This document shows positions 8,071 through 16,641 of a DNA stretch of 64,000 bases, piece after piece. Each line of letters starts with the position of its first letter. Position 1 is the first letter of the stretch. Position numbers and translations under genes: made by a program. The stretch spans positions 1-64,000 of the forward strand of contig JBJTOP010000353.1 of assembly GCA_046074645.1 (NCBI GenBank). Reading direction: 5' to 3'. This DNA comes from SXXK01 sp046074645. GTDB taxonomy: Bacteria > Planctomycetota > Planctomycetia > Planctomycetales > Planctomycetaceae. The notes under the pieces were generated by a model, which was not told the DNA's origin, did not search any database, and saw only the letters and a program-made list of their open reading frames with translations.

Positions 8071-8372
8071 GTCAACAACAAGAATCAAAACCGAATTGAC
8101 ACCAGAGCCGGGAACTCGGCCCGAGCTGCCGGTGCGGATACAACGGACCGCAGGACGGCCCGATAACGCCTGCAGGAAATTTCGCAGAAAGCGTACCAAA
8201 AAGCCAGTGTTTTTCCAAAAACGCTGACGACGATCTTTGGAACAGCTTGCCGACTACTCCGCAAAACCAGTTTTTTCCCCTCTTTTTCCCCCGAAAACCA
8301 CCGCTTCAGCGTATGCTCTCCCAATTCACACGCAGTTCCGGTTGTCAGAATTACACAGGAATCCCTGACCGA
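8071..8372. other. Divergent intergenic region between infC and the large membrane protein gene
   Basis: About 300 bases hold the infC leader and the upstream region of the plus-strand gene. The infC leader is GC-rich, with short self-complementary segments near 8110-8130 (for example GCCGGG-like arms). A weak sigma-70-like pair can be drawn near 8190-8220 on the minus strand but matches only seven of twelve consensus positions. No gene is seen. Confidence 0.4.
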
Positions 8373-10742
8373 ATGTTTTGCTGCACTTCACCTCGTGAAA
8401 ATCGCCACTGCGGACCATGGCTACGCCTGATGCGGCTCGCGATTGCATCGCTCGCGGTCTGCCTCACCTCCGCAACCACGGTCACGCAGGCACAGGTTGT
8501 TCAGGTGCACTCGCTGCAGGTCGGACTGGCTTCGCACGGCCAGCCCGGGCGCTGGCTCCCAATAAAGCTGCAGGCTTCCGGATTGGCCGCCGGTGAAACC
8601 GTGCACCTGACCGTCTCAGCGCCGGATCCCCGGGGTGACCTGTCCGAAAGCACCTTCGCAGAACAGGTCGTTGCTGCCGACGGCACCGTTGAGCTGGAAG
8701 GAGTCTTCATGTCGGGACGGCTCGAAGGCAGCATCCAACTGGGGCTCAGAAACGCAGCCGGCAACATGATTTGGCAGCACGAAATTACATCCGCCGAAGC
8801 CAGCGCCGACAACGATCGGCAACTGCCGCCGAAAACCGCCAGCCTGCCCCAGCAACTGCTCATGAATCGTCAGACTCCAGTTACGCTGCTCTGCGTCGGC
8901 AAGCAGGCTGGTTTGGCCGAGCTTTCGGCGATGTATTCCGCCGATCGTGGAACACGCGACCTCCTGAGAGTGCTTTCGCTGGATTCCATGTTGCAACTCC
9001 CCGCCATGCCGCGAGGTCTTGACAGCATCGATGTGCTGCTGCTCAATGGCGACTGGACCATCAACGAAGCTCAGGGGGCCGCAATTCGCGAATGGGTGCT
9101 TGCTGGTGGTCACCTCGTCACCAGCTGCGGCGCCGAAGCGGATGCACTGCTGCGGTCACCCGTCGGTCGCTGGATACAGCCAAAGTTTGATATCCCGGAG
9201 ACCGGCAACTCGCTGCAAACACTCGACCTGACCGCCATCCAGAATTTCGTCCTCGGGGCCGTTGCCCTGCAAACCAATCGCAATCCGGTCACAGTCCTCA
9301 GAATGCCCTCGCAACAACCGAAGGTACTGGTCCAGTCCATCAGCGATCCCCTGATTTCGCGGACAGCAGCGGGAGCTGGAGTCATTACGCTGGTGGCAGT
9401 CAATCTCAACAACCGCCCCCTTGACAAGTGGCTGTCACTGCCGCAGCTGTATGAAACTTTGCTGTTTGGTGGACCACAGTCCGCCCGCAGCGACCAGGCA
9501 CGATCCGGTGGTCGGATTGCCTCAGTGGGTATCACAGATCTCTCCACACAACTGGCCGCCGTTTCCGACGCAGTACCCGACGGTCAGAGATGGTCCACAT
9601 GGCATGTGATGCTGCTGATGGTTGCTCTCCTCGTCTTCGTCGGTCCGTTTGACTACTTCCTCGTTGTTCGTCTCTTCAAAGCCCCCCGACTCACATGGAT
9701 CACTCTGCCGCTGTTCATCGCTGCGGGATGCCTGTTCGCCATCCGGGGGCTCAGCACCCAGTACAGTGATTTTACAACCCGTCAGATTGGACTGCTGGAT
9801 GTGTTCGAAGATGCCGGGGAACAGCGATTCCGAGCCCGTACATGGTCCAGCCTGTCGGCACGCGAAAGTCGCTATGCACACACCAGTACACAGGATGCGG
9901 TCTGGATTCGGGAGACGGCCGGAGACAGCGGAGAACGCAGCCTGATGTGGTCCGGTCGAATCGAAAATATCTTCGGAGGCATGTATCGACCAGGAGGCGC
10001 CGGGCTGGGTCAGCTGGTCTGCCAGCACATCGAAAAGCAACATGGCCCCGAGTTCACTGCACTGCCACTGCTCGCGGATGGCTCCACGGCATTTCTGACT
10101 GATCGCCGAGGCTCCGCGCGAAACGGCCGCACACTTATCAGTTCCAGTCTGCGATTGTCCGCCAACGCTCTGCTCGAAGGGGCCTTTTCTCATCAGCTGC
10201 CAACATCCATCACGAACTGGGTGGTCATCTGCGGTAATCGCATCTACTCCCCGTCTGATCGCGCGGAAGACCAGTTGCGGGAACTGAAGCCAGGCGAGCT
10301 CTGGTCACGCGAGACGGGGGGTATTCGAGTCGTGGAAATTCGTGATTTCCTCCGCGGAGTGCGGCTGGCTGCGACACCCAACGAAAATACTTCCCGCAGC
10401 AGGACTACTGCTTCACAGCCGCAACAGGCCTGGGATGTCAGCAGCCGAAATGCTCTGGACATCCTCCTGATGGCCTCGCTCTACGAAGCCGCTGGTGGTC
10501 GCTCCTTCGTGCAGCTTCGAAACGACGCACTCAGACGGGATGAACTGAGCGATACCATCGGGCTGAATCATGCACTGCTGATGGGAATCCTCAAAGATCC
10601 ACTCGCTGCGCTGCAGGTGGATGATCAGCCGATCGTTGCTGAGGATTCCGTGACTGTTGTCAGATTGCTGCTGCCGGTCGAACGGATCATTCAGGATACT
10701 CCGCAGGCCGAAACCAGCATCACACCCCCTGCTGCAATGTAA
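8373..10742 (+). CDS. Large exported protein with glutamine-amidotransferase-like domain and central membrane segments
   Basis: About 789 residues and not recognised as a named family. A hydrophobic signal or anchor (LAIASLAVCLTSATTV) is followed by a beta-rich extracytoplasmic region. Next comes a Rossmann-like segment (SIDVLLLNGDWTINEAQGAA, then GGHLVTSCG) of the kind found in class I glutamine-amidotransferase-like domains that lack catalytic residues. Two strong membrane segments fall at about residues 409-458. The rest is another soluble domain. Comparable architectures in planctomycetes occur beside MoxR/Bat genes, but no such gene is here. The start is uncertain between ATG 8373 (with AGGAA about ten bases upstream) and ATG 8430. 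Confidence 0.6.
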   Translation: MFCCTSPRENRHCGPWLRLMRLAIASLAVCLTSATTVTQAQVVQVHSLQVGLASHGQPGRWLPIKLQASGLAAGETVHLTVSAPDPRGDLSESTFAEQVVAADGTVELEGVFMSGRLEGSIQLGLRNAAGNMIWQHEITSAEASADNDRQLPPKTASLPQQLLMNRQTPVTLLCVGKQAGLAELSAMYSADRGTRDLLRVLSLDSMLQLPAMPRGLDSIDVLLLNGDWTINEAQGAAIREWVLAGGHLVTSCGAEADALLRSPVGRWIQPKFDIPETGNSLQTLDLTAIQNFVLGAVALQTNRNPVTVLRMPSQQPKVLVQSISDPLISRTAAGAGVITLVAVNLNNRPLDKWLSLPQLYETLLFGGPQSARSDQARSGGRIASVGITDLSTQLAAVSDAVPDGQRWSTWHVMLLMVALLVFVGPFDYFLVVRLFKAPRLTWITLPLFIAAGCLFAIRGLSTQYSDFTTRQIGLLDVFEDAGEQRFRARTWSSLSARESRYAHTSTQDAVWIRETAGDSGERSLMWSGRIENIFGGMYRPGGAGLGQLVCQHIEKQHGPEFTALPLLADGSTAFLTDRRGSARNGRTLISSSLRLSANALLEGAFSHQLPTSITNWVVICGNRIYSPSDRAEDQLRELKPGELWSRETGGIRVVEIRDFLRGVRLAATPNENTSRSRTTASQPQQAWDVSSRNALDILLMASLYEAAGGRSFVQLRNDALRRDELSDTIGLNHALLMGILKDPLAALQVDDQPIVAEDSVTVVRLLLPVERIIQDTPQAETSITPPAAM

Positions 10743-10773
10743 GTCCGTTTTCACCGTGTCTGGCTGTGAACGC

Positions 10774-11199
10774 TCAGCCCCGCACCTCAAGGCAAACCTC
10801 GTGCGATTCCTCCAGATGCCTCGCCGCCGCTGCAGGATCCATGTTGAAGAGTGCCCGGCCGCCCGATCTCCAACACTGCCCAGACCAGACAAACACGGCA
10901 CAGGCATCCCGGAGCGACGAGACGGCCTGAACATCTTCCATACCGCCACCTTCAATTGCCTCAAACGAAAGGCTGACACTTCTCAGCATCCACCAGTGAC
11001 CGGACTGACGCTCCCGCAACAGCAGACGATCCGGCAACCAAACACACTGTGACCAGCGAAGCCCACGAGGACGCCCGGAGGAAGATGCGTGCCCAATCCA
11101 CGCCTCTTCAAGCTCCCGCTGAAACCGTACAAAGTGCCAGTCCAGCCAGCGATGCCGGAAACGCTCCAACAGATTCCTCAGCATTCCCGACACCTCCAC
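10774..11199 (-). CDS. Hypothetical protein, 141 residues
   Basis: Unrecognised. The protein is rich in Trp and Arg, with an amphipathic N-terminal helix (LRNLLERFRHRWLDWHFVRF), a beta-strand-like centre and an acidic C-terminal segment (MDPAAAARHLEESHE). No signal peptide or membrane helix is seen. It is transcribed divergently from the DUF4149-like gene, with starts about 10 bases apart, and converges with the large exported protein. The composition and lack of a better frame on either strand support a real gene. Confidence 0.5.
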   Translation of the reverse strand: MEVSGMLRNLLERFRHRWLDWHFVRFQRELEEAWIGHASSSGRPRGLRWSQCVWLPDRLLLRERQSGHWWMLRSVSLSFEAIEGGGMEDVQAVSSLRDACAVFVWSGQCWRSGGRALFNMDPAAAARHLEESHEVCLEVRG

Positions 11200-11209
11200 T
11201 CAGCCTCTG

Positions 11210-11818
11210 ATGATCGACAACACAGGACTTTCCAGAATAATCCGCGTATACTCTGCCCACACATTCGTTTCAAACCACAGGAGCAAGGCCCTGACCGATT
11301 CTTCAGCTTCCCGTCTGCTGCAAACCTCTCTCACCGTCGCGCGGTTCTCTGCGGGTGCATGGGTGGGAGGAGCCGTGCTGTTTGTAATTACCAGCGTTGC
11401 CGAACAGGTGCACCCTCGCTTCGACTCAGCAATTCGCGATCAGCTCGCCGCGATTCGATTTCCGCTTTATTATCTCTATTGCTGGTGCTGCCTCGGGCTC
11501 CACGTCAGCGCCTCACTGCTCTGTGTCCTGCTCACCAGAAGTCAACGCAGGCATCGCTGTGCTGCAGCCGCAGGACTGGCCGCTGCCGCCCTGTTGATCG
11601 CCATAGCAGACCACCAACTCGTCTACAAACCATTGCTCAAACTCATCACTCCCCCAGGCAAACCTCGGACCCAGGAATTCGATCGCCTGCATTCGGCTTC
11701 CCGCCTTGTGAATCAGCTCCACGTGGGGCTCGCTGCCATTGCCGGTATTCTCATCTGCCTGCCCCTGCAACAGACAACCCCCCGTCCCCGGGGCCCTGCA
11801 AACGTCTCAGAACGCTGA
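11210..11818 (+). CDS. DUF4149-like four-helix membrane protein
   Basis: About 202 residues with four hydrophobic segments, at roughly 40-62, 85-110, 118-137 and 170-185. GAWVGGAVLFV followed by a short extracellular stretch with HPRF, and the late FDRLHSASRLVNQLH, match the pattern of DUF4149 proteins, small membrane proteins of unknown role related in outline to copper-resistance D domains. The first 30 residues look non-conserved, so the true start may be an internal TTG or GTG. The stop is four bases before the queE start, so the two genes are probably cotranscribed. Confidence 0.6.
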   Translation: MIDNTGLSRIIRVYSAHTFVSNHRSKALTDSSASRLLQTSLTVARFSAGAWVGGAVLFVITSVAEQVHPRFDSAIRDQLAAIRFPLYYLYCWCCLGLHVSASLLCVLLTRSQRRHRCAAAAGLAAAALLIAIADHQLVYKPLLKLITPPGKPRTQEFDRLHSASRLVNQLHVGLAAIAGILICLPLQQTTPRPRGPANVSER

Positions 11819-11822
11819 CTCC

Positions 11823-12500
11823 ATGCACATCTCCGAAATCTTTGAATCCATTCAGGGCGAAGGACCGTGGGCGGGCACCAGGTCGCTCTTCATCCGCACG
11901 TCCGGCTGCAACCTGCGATGCTCTTTCTGCGACACGCCGTACACTTCCTGGCGTCCCGAAGGGACCGCCCGCACCGTGGATGAGCTCATTCACGAAGTCG
12001 CCGCCAGCGCAGCGCCGGATGTTGTCATCACCGGCGGAGAACCGCTGCTCGTCCCTGCACTGCCGTCTCTGATTGAGCACTGCCGAGACCTCGGGAAACG
12101 CGTCACTGTAGAAACTGCCGGAACTGTGGATCTCGAATTCACGTGCGATCTCATCGCCATCAGCCCGAAACTGGCAAATTCCAACCCGGTTGGGACAGAC
12201 TGGGAATCACGTCACAACGACGCACGCCTGCGGCCGGATGTCGTCCGCAGCCTGCTCAATCGATCCCCCGGGATCCTCAAATTCGTCATCGATCAGCCCG
12301 CCGATATCGAAGAAGTGATGCTGTGGCTTGGTCAACTACCCGACATTGAGCACTCCATTGTCTGGCTCATGCCTCAGGCCAGAACCCGCGAACAACTCCG
12401 GGAAAAATCCGAGTGGCTTCGTGAACTTGCTCGCTCGCACGGCCTGAACTTCTCATCCCGGCTGCATGTCGAGATGTTTGGAAATCAACGAGGTATATAA
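11823..12500 (+). CDS. queE: 7-carboxy-7-deazaguanine synthase, radical SAM
   Basis: QueE converts 6-carboxytetrahydropterin to 7-carboxy-7-deazaguanine in the queuosine pathway. The 225-residue protein begins MHISEIFESIQGEGPWAG, typical of the family. The radical SAM cysteines are in CNLRCSFC, about residues 31-38, and the SAM-binding ITGGEPLL motif lies near residue 66. The ATG at 11823 is chosen over a longer frame because it begins exactly at the family start. The gene converges with rplQ, and the shared intergenic terminator works only for the minus strand. Confidence 0.95.
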   Translation: MHISEIFESIQGEGPWAGTRSLFIRTSGCNLRCSFCDTPYTSWRPEGTARTVDELIHEVAASAAPDVVITGGEPLLVPALPSLIEHCRDLGKRVTVETAGTVDLEFTCDLIAISPKLANSNPVGTDWESRHNDARLRPDVVRSLLNRSPGILKFVIDQPADIEEVMLWLGQLPDIEHSIVWLMPQARTREQLREKSEWLRELARSHGLNFSSRLHVEMFGNQRGI

Positions 12501-12526
12501 AAAAAGGGACTGCCGATGGCAGTCCC
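12499..12526 (-). terminator. Intrinsic terminator of the ribosomal superoperon
   Basis: On the minus strand a perfect nine-base-pair stem GGGACTGCC / GGCAGTCCC with an ATC loop is followed directly by seven T residues. It lies about 25 bases after the rplQ stop codon. On the plus strand no T-run follows, so it does not serve queE. Confidence 0.92.
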
Positions 12527-12550
12527 CCCGAGTACTACTGCAAAAAAAGC

Positions 12551-13132
12551 TCAGGCGCTTTCAACGGCGCTTTCAACAGCAGGACCCTTTCGGCGTCCTG
12601 AAGACTTGCGATCGTTGTTACCCACGAACTCAATGATTGCCTGCTCTCCAGCATCACCAAGCCTGACACTGGCGAGACGCACAATTCGAGTGTAGCCACC
12701 CTTCCGGGACTCAAACCGCTGAGCTAACTCGCCGAACACGATGTCCACGGCCTCCTTGCTGCGCAGGGCCGCAAAAGCACGCCGACGCAATGCAAGAGCA
12801 GGTGCAGTCGCACGCACCCAGTTCTTTCCGTTCTCAGACTCCCTCCACGCCTTCCACTCGTCGGACCCGCGGGCCGCTGGAGAAGCAAATTTCTCTGCGT
12901 CCAGCACAAGACGACGTGCCTTTCGACCCATGGTGATGATCTTCTCAATCAACGGCCGAAGCTCTTTTGCCTTCGCAACCGTCGTGACGATCCGCCCAGC
13001 AACCTTCGCGACTCCCTCAACGTCGTCAGTTCGCTTCATAGTCATGACCAAACTTACGGCCATGTTACGAAACATCGCATGACGATGAGATGCATTGCGA
13101 CCCAGTTTTCTACCAGCACAGCGATGTCTCAT
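12551..13132 (-). CDS. rplQ: 50S ribosomal protein L17, C-terminally extended
   Basis: L17 is a large-subunit protein near the exit tunnel. The 193 residues start with the family signature MRHRCAGRKLGRN and then LVMTMKRTDD. The protein is much longer than the 120-130 residues usual in bacteria: an extra helical segment lies in the middle and a Lys/Glu/Ser tail at the end (RKSSGRRKGPAVESAVESA, with a short repeat AVES). It is the last gene of the superoperon, after rpoA. Confidence 0.95.
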   Translation of the reverse strand: MRHRCAGRKLGRNASHRHAMFRNMAVSLVMTMKRTDDVEGVAKVAGRIVTTVAKAKELRPLIEKIITMGRKARRLVLDAEKFASPAARGSDEWKAWRESENGKNWVRATAPALALRRRAFAALRSKEAVDIVFGELAQRFESRKGGYTRIVRLASVRLGDAGEQAIIEFVGNNDRKSSGRRKGPAVESAVESA

Positions 13133-13213
13133 GACAGAGACCCATTCAAAACAAATCGTTTACAGGGATCACAGCCAGGCCAATTCCCGACTGAGTTGCC
13201 GCGAGCAGACGGC

Positions 13214-14224
13214 CTAGCGTACAGAATGGTTCGGCAAACGCATGCCGAGCCTGAGGTCGATGTTTGCCAGTCGGTCGCGAACCTCATCCAGAGTTGTCTC
13301 GCCGAAATTACGCACCTGCAGGAGTTCATCATCGGTCCGAACGACCAGGTCACGCACCGTATTGATGCCGACCGACTCGAGACAGTTGGTAGCCCTGACT
13401 GACAGATTGAGTTCGGCCAGACTCTTCCCAAGCTTCTCTTCGAGTTCCATGTCGATCGGGGAGTAGCCCGTGGACTCCAGCATTCCTCGAAGCCCGCCTT
13501 CGGGACCAGTCTCGGGACCGGGCTCGCGGAAGGTAATGAAGCAGTTGAGATGTTTGCGGAGAATCTTGGCGGCCTCCACAAGGGCCATCTCGGGTACGAT
13601 TGTACCATTGGTCCAAATCTCGATCGTGAGCTTGTCGTAGTTGGTTCGCTGACCAACACGAGTCTCCTCGATCGTGTTACGAACACGAGTCACCGGGGAA
13701 AAGGGAGCGTCGAGCGGAATGATGCCCACTTCAGGCTCGTGCTGATACTGCTCCGATGCAGGCACATAACCACGGCCGTTCTCAACAGTCATCTCGACAT
13801 GAAACGGAACATCATCCGTCATGGTGGCAATGACAAGATCCCTGTTGATCACCACAACCTGATCGTCACAGATCACGTCGGCACCAGTAACCACTCCGCG
13901 AGTGTGCTTTTCAATGCGAAGCGTCTTGCTGGAGGCACTGTGGTTCTTTACGACCAATGACTTCAGATTCAGGCAAATGTCCGTCACATCCTCCACAACT
14001 CCCGGGATCGTCGTAAATTCATGCTGCACGCCATGAATTCGCGCACGAGTCACTGCGGAGCCCTCGAGGCTGGACAACAGAATTCTGCGAAGGCTGTTCC
14101 CGACGGTCGCACCAAACCCACGCTCGAACGGCTCGGCGACGAAGCGTCCGTACGTAGTAGTCCGAGTCTCCCGGTCGAGAGCGACCCGACTTGGCAATTC
14201 CAGACCACGCCAACGAATACGCAT
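13214..14224 (-). CDS. rpoA: RNA polymerase alpha subunit
   Basis: Alpha dimerises to nucleate core RNA polymerase, and its C-terminal domain contacts UP elements and activators. The 336 residues contain the N-terminal dimerisation domain (GFGATVGNSLRRILLSSLEG at about 36-55), a linker, and a C-terminal domain with NLSVRATNCLESVGINTV and NFGETTLDEVRDRL. The length and both domains are complete. It lies between rpsK and rplQ; rpsD, often found just before rpoA, is absent. Confidence 0.97.
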   Translation of the reverse strand: MRIRWRGLELPSRVALDRETRTTTYGRFVAEPFERGFGATVGNSLRRILLSSLEGSAVTRARIHGVQHEFTTIPGVVEDVTDICLNLKSLVVKNHSASSKTLRIEKHTRGVVTGADVICDDQVVVINRDLVIATMTDDVPFHVEMTVENGRGYVPASEQYQHEPEVGIIPLDAPFSPVTRVRNTIEETRVGQRTNYDKLTIEIWTNGTIVPEMALVEAAKILRKHLNCFITFREPGPETGPEGGLRGMLESTGYSPIDMELEEKLGKSLAELNLSVRATNCLESVGINTVRDLVVRTDDELLQVRNFGETTLDEVRDRLANIDLRLGMRLPNHSVR

Positions 14225-14258
14225 TTTCTACCCCTGAATCCAGAGTCAAACGACGATC

Positions 14259-14639
14259 TCAAACACGGCGGCGCTTAGGAGGCCGACAGCCATTATGTGG
14301 CAATGGCGTCACATCTTCAATCGACTTGATCGACAGACCAGACGCCTGCAAGCCCGTAATGGCACTTTCTCGGCCAGCCCCAGGCCCCTTGACCCGGACA
14401 TCAACCTCACGCACCCCGACCTTTTAGGCCTTCTCAGCGACAGTCTCTGCGGCACGCTGAGCTGCAAAGGGCGTGCTCTTACGCGACCCTTTGAACCCAA
14501 CCGTACCCGCTGTCGCCCAGCAAATCACGTCTCCACCAGCGTCCGTCATGGTCACAATGGTGTTGTTGAACGTCGCCTTGATGTAGGCGACGCCCTTGTT
14601 GACATTCCGTCGGATCTTCTTCTTCTTGACCTTCGCCAC
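14259..14639 (-). CDS. rpsK: 30S ribosomal protein S11 with internal in-frame TAA
   Basis: S11 sits on the 30S platform near the mRNA exit. The frame from ATG 14639 encodes a normal N-terminal part through RKSTPFAAQRAAETVAEKA, then meets TAA at 14424-14426 after 71 codons. The same frame continues without a frameshift through KVGVREVDVRVKGPG, GRESAITGLQASGLS and VTPLPHNGCRPPKRRRV to a TGA at 14259-14261. Counting the stop as one residue gives 126, close to the usual 125-130. Both halves are intact and in frame. The gene is essential and I know of no second copy in this window. A sequencing error, a real nonsense codon with readthrough, or a split S11 restarting at GTG 14414 are all possible. 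Confidence 0.9.
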
Positions 14640-14664
14640 AGTTCAGTCCCAACAAAAAGGTAAA

Positions 14665-15048
14665 TCACTTCAGGTCTTTTACGCCCTTTTTCCCTGCCAC
14701 AGTCTTCTTGCGACCCTTCCGCGTCCGTGCGTTGGTCTTGGTTCGCTGCCCACGCACAGGCAGTCCCTTGCGGTGCCTGATACCACGGTAGCACTGAATC
14801 TCTCTCAGACGACCGATGTCCTGCTGGATCTTACGACGCAGCGGACCTTCAACCGTGTAGTTCTTGTCGAGGTGATTTGTAATCCGGCTGACCTCGTCCT
14901 CGGTCAGTTCACCTGCCCGAACGTGCGGATCCACACCCAGCTCGTAGCAGATCTGCACGGCCAGATACGGACCAATGCCGTAAAGGTAGCTGAGCGACAC
15001 GTAGGTCGGCTTATTGTTAGGAATGTCCACACCGAGAACACGGGGCAT
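14665..15048 (-). CDS. rpsM: 30S ribosomal protein S13
   Basis: S13 lies in the 30S head and contacts S19 and the P-site tRNA. The 127 residues include MPRVLGVDIPNNKPTYVSL, YLYGIGPYLAVQICYELGV and the basic RGIRHRKGLPVRGQRTKTNA. The length is normal. It lies between rpmJ and rpsK as in the classical alpha operon. Confidence 0.97.
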   Translation of the reverse strand: MPRVLGVDIPNNKPTYVSLSYLYGIGPYLAVQICYELGVDPHVRAGELTEDEVSRITNHLDKNYTVEGPLRRKIQQDIGRLREIQCYRGIRHRKGLPVRGQRTKTNARTRKGRKKTVAGKKGVKDLK

Positions 15049-15084
15049 TGGAACTTCTCCAGCTGATCACAGAAAGGTCAACAA

Positions 15085-15201
15085 TCAGCCCTGACGCTGC
15101 TTGTGACGCGGATTGGACGAGCAGATCACGAAGATCTTCCCGCGCCGCCTGACCAGCTTGCAGAAGTCACAAATTCGCCGGACGCTGGAACGAACTTTCA
15201 T
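15085..15201 (-). CDS. rpmJ: 50S ribosomal protein L36
   Basis: This 38-residue gene is read from the sequence directly. It starts MKVRSSVRRICDFCKLVRRR and ends PRHKQRQG. The zinc ligands C11, C14, C27 and H33 of the zinc-binding form are all present. It lies between secY and rpsM; infA, which often precedes it, is not here. Confidence 0.95.
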   Translation of the reverse strand: MKVRSSVRRICDFCKLVRRRGKIFVICSSNPRHKQRQG

Positions 15202-15249
15202 CGAAACACCCGCCTTTACAGGCAATTCAAAAAGGAAGCAAACCGAGAA

Positions 15250-16617
15250 TTACTTGTCTGAATCAAGCAACCCCGGGTAGTTTCTCATGACAAGATGGGA
15301 GTCAATTTTCTGGACGAGATCAAGCGCCACTGAAACGATGATCAACAAACCGGTGCCGCCAAAGAAACTGGCGGTTGCAAAGTCCTGGGTAATCGTGTTG
15401 GCGATGACTGTCGGAATAACGGCTATGACACTGAGGAACGCAGCACCTACGTAGGTGATCCGAAGCATGACCTGCTCAAGGTGGTTTGCAGTGGGTGAAC
15501 CCGGACGATAACCGCGAATGAAGCTGCCACTGTCCTTCAGGTTCTCGGCCATGTCCTTAGGGTTGAAGGTAATTGCTGTCCAGAAGTAACAGAAAAAGTA
15601 GATCAGGATGATGTAACCCAGACTGTACACAAAACCCTGCCCAGGAGCAAACAGGGAACCCATCCATCCTAACCATTCTCCAGCCCCGGAAGCACCAAAT
15701 GCCATGCCAATCTGGGTAAACAGAAAGAATGGGATCATCAGCAGACTGGAAGCAAAGATAATCGGCATCACCCCTGACTGGTTCACTCGCAACGGAAGCC
15801 ACTGCTGATTTCCGCCACTCACCTTCCGGCCGCGGACATGTCTGGCACTCTGAATCGGAATCCGCCGCTGACCTTGAGTGATGAAAATGACCACGGCAAT
15901 CACCGAAACAAACACCAGGATCATCACCAGCAGACGCTCGATGCCAAATTCAGTCCCAATCCCCACACCCTTCGTCCGGATGCCATCCACCCACTTCTGA
16001 ACGACCGACGGGAGCCGTGCAAGAATGCCGGCCATGATGAGCAGGCTGATGCCATTCCCAATCCCGTACGCATCAATCTGCTCGCCTATCCACATCAGGA
16101 ATACGGTGCCTGCCGTCATCACCAATGTGCCGAATATGATCCAGTGCAGCCCGGTGTACCCAGCAAGAATCAGTCCCTTCTGCTGACCACCCCGCATTGA
16201 CCAGAGCAGAAAGAAGCTCTGGAATACACAGACGACCACCGTCGCATACCGGGTGTACTCGTTGATCCTTCTGCGACCGGACTCGCCCTCCTTCTGCAGC
16301 GACTCAAGAGGGGGATAGACGGTCGCGAGCAACTGAAAGACGATTGACGCAGTGATGTAGGGCATGATGCCCAGACCAAACACCGATCCGCTCTGAAGCT
16401 CAGTCGCGGCAAAAACAGAGACCACCTGGAGCAGCCCTGCTACTCCACCACTGGCCCCACTGTCGCTCTTTTTCATCGTCTCGGCAACAACCGAATGATC
16501 GATAAAAGGCAGCGTGATGTGGAAGCCAAGGCGGTAGACAGCAAGCAGCACGATCGTCAACAAAATCTTGTTGCGTAATTCCGGAATGCGGAAGACGGTC
16601 ATCAGCTTCGCTAACAC
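15250..16617 (-). CDS. secY: Protein translocase subunit SecY
   Basis: SecY forms the protein-conducting channel of the inner membrane with SecE. The 455 residues hold ten predicted membrane segments, a plug-domain region near residues 60-80, and the cytoplasmic loop GQRRIPIQSARHVRG used for ribosome and SecA contact. The C-terminal signature NPKDMAENLKDSGSFIRGYRPG is intact. It follows rplO by 24 bases; adk and map, often downstream, are missing. Confidence 0.97.
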   Translation of the reverse strand: MLAKLMTVFRIPELRNKILLTIVLLAVYRLGFHITLPFIDHSVVAETMKKSDSGASGGVAGLLQVVSVFAATELQSGSVFGLGIMPYITASIVFQLLATVYPPLESLQKEGESGRRRINEYTRYATVVVCVFQSFFLLWSMRGGQQKGLILAGYTGLHWIIFGTLVMTAGTVFLMWIGEQIDAYGIGNGISLLIMAGILARLPSVVQKWVDGIRTKGVGIGTEFGIERLLVMILVFVSVIAVVIFITQGQRRIPIQSARHVRGRKVSGGNQQWLPLRVNQSGVMPIIFASSLLMIPFFLFTQIGMAFGASGAGEWLGWMGSLFAPGQGFVYSLGYIILIYFFCYFWTAITFNPKDMAENLKDSGSFIRGYRPGSPTANHLEQVMLRITYVGAAFLSVIAVIPTVIANTITQDFATASFFGGTGLLIIVSVALDLVQKIDSHLVMRNYPGLLDSDK

Positions 16618-16641
16618 GACGAAACTCCTTCTGCCGCTGGT

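Noticed and set aside
8061..8081. Upstream TTG codons as the infC start
   Set aside because: They would place the perfect GGAGGT inside the coding region and add residues not found in IF-3.
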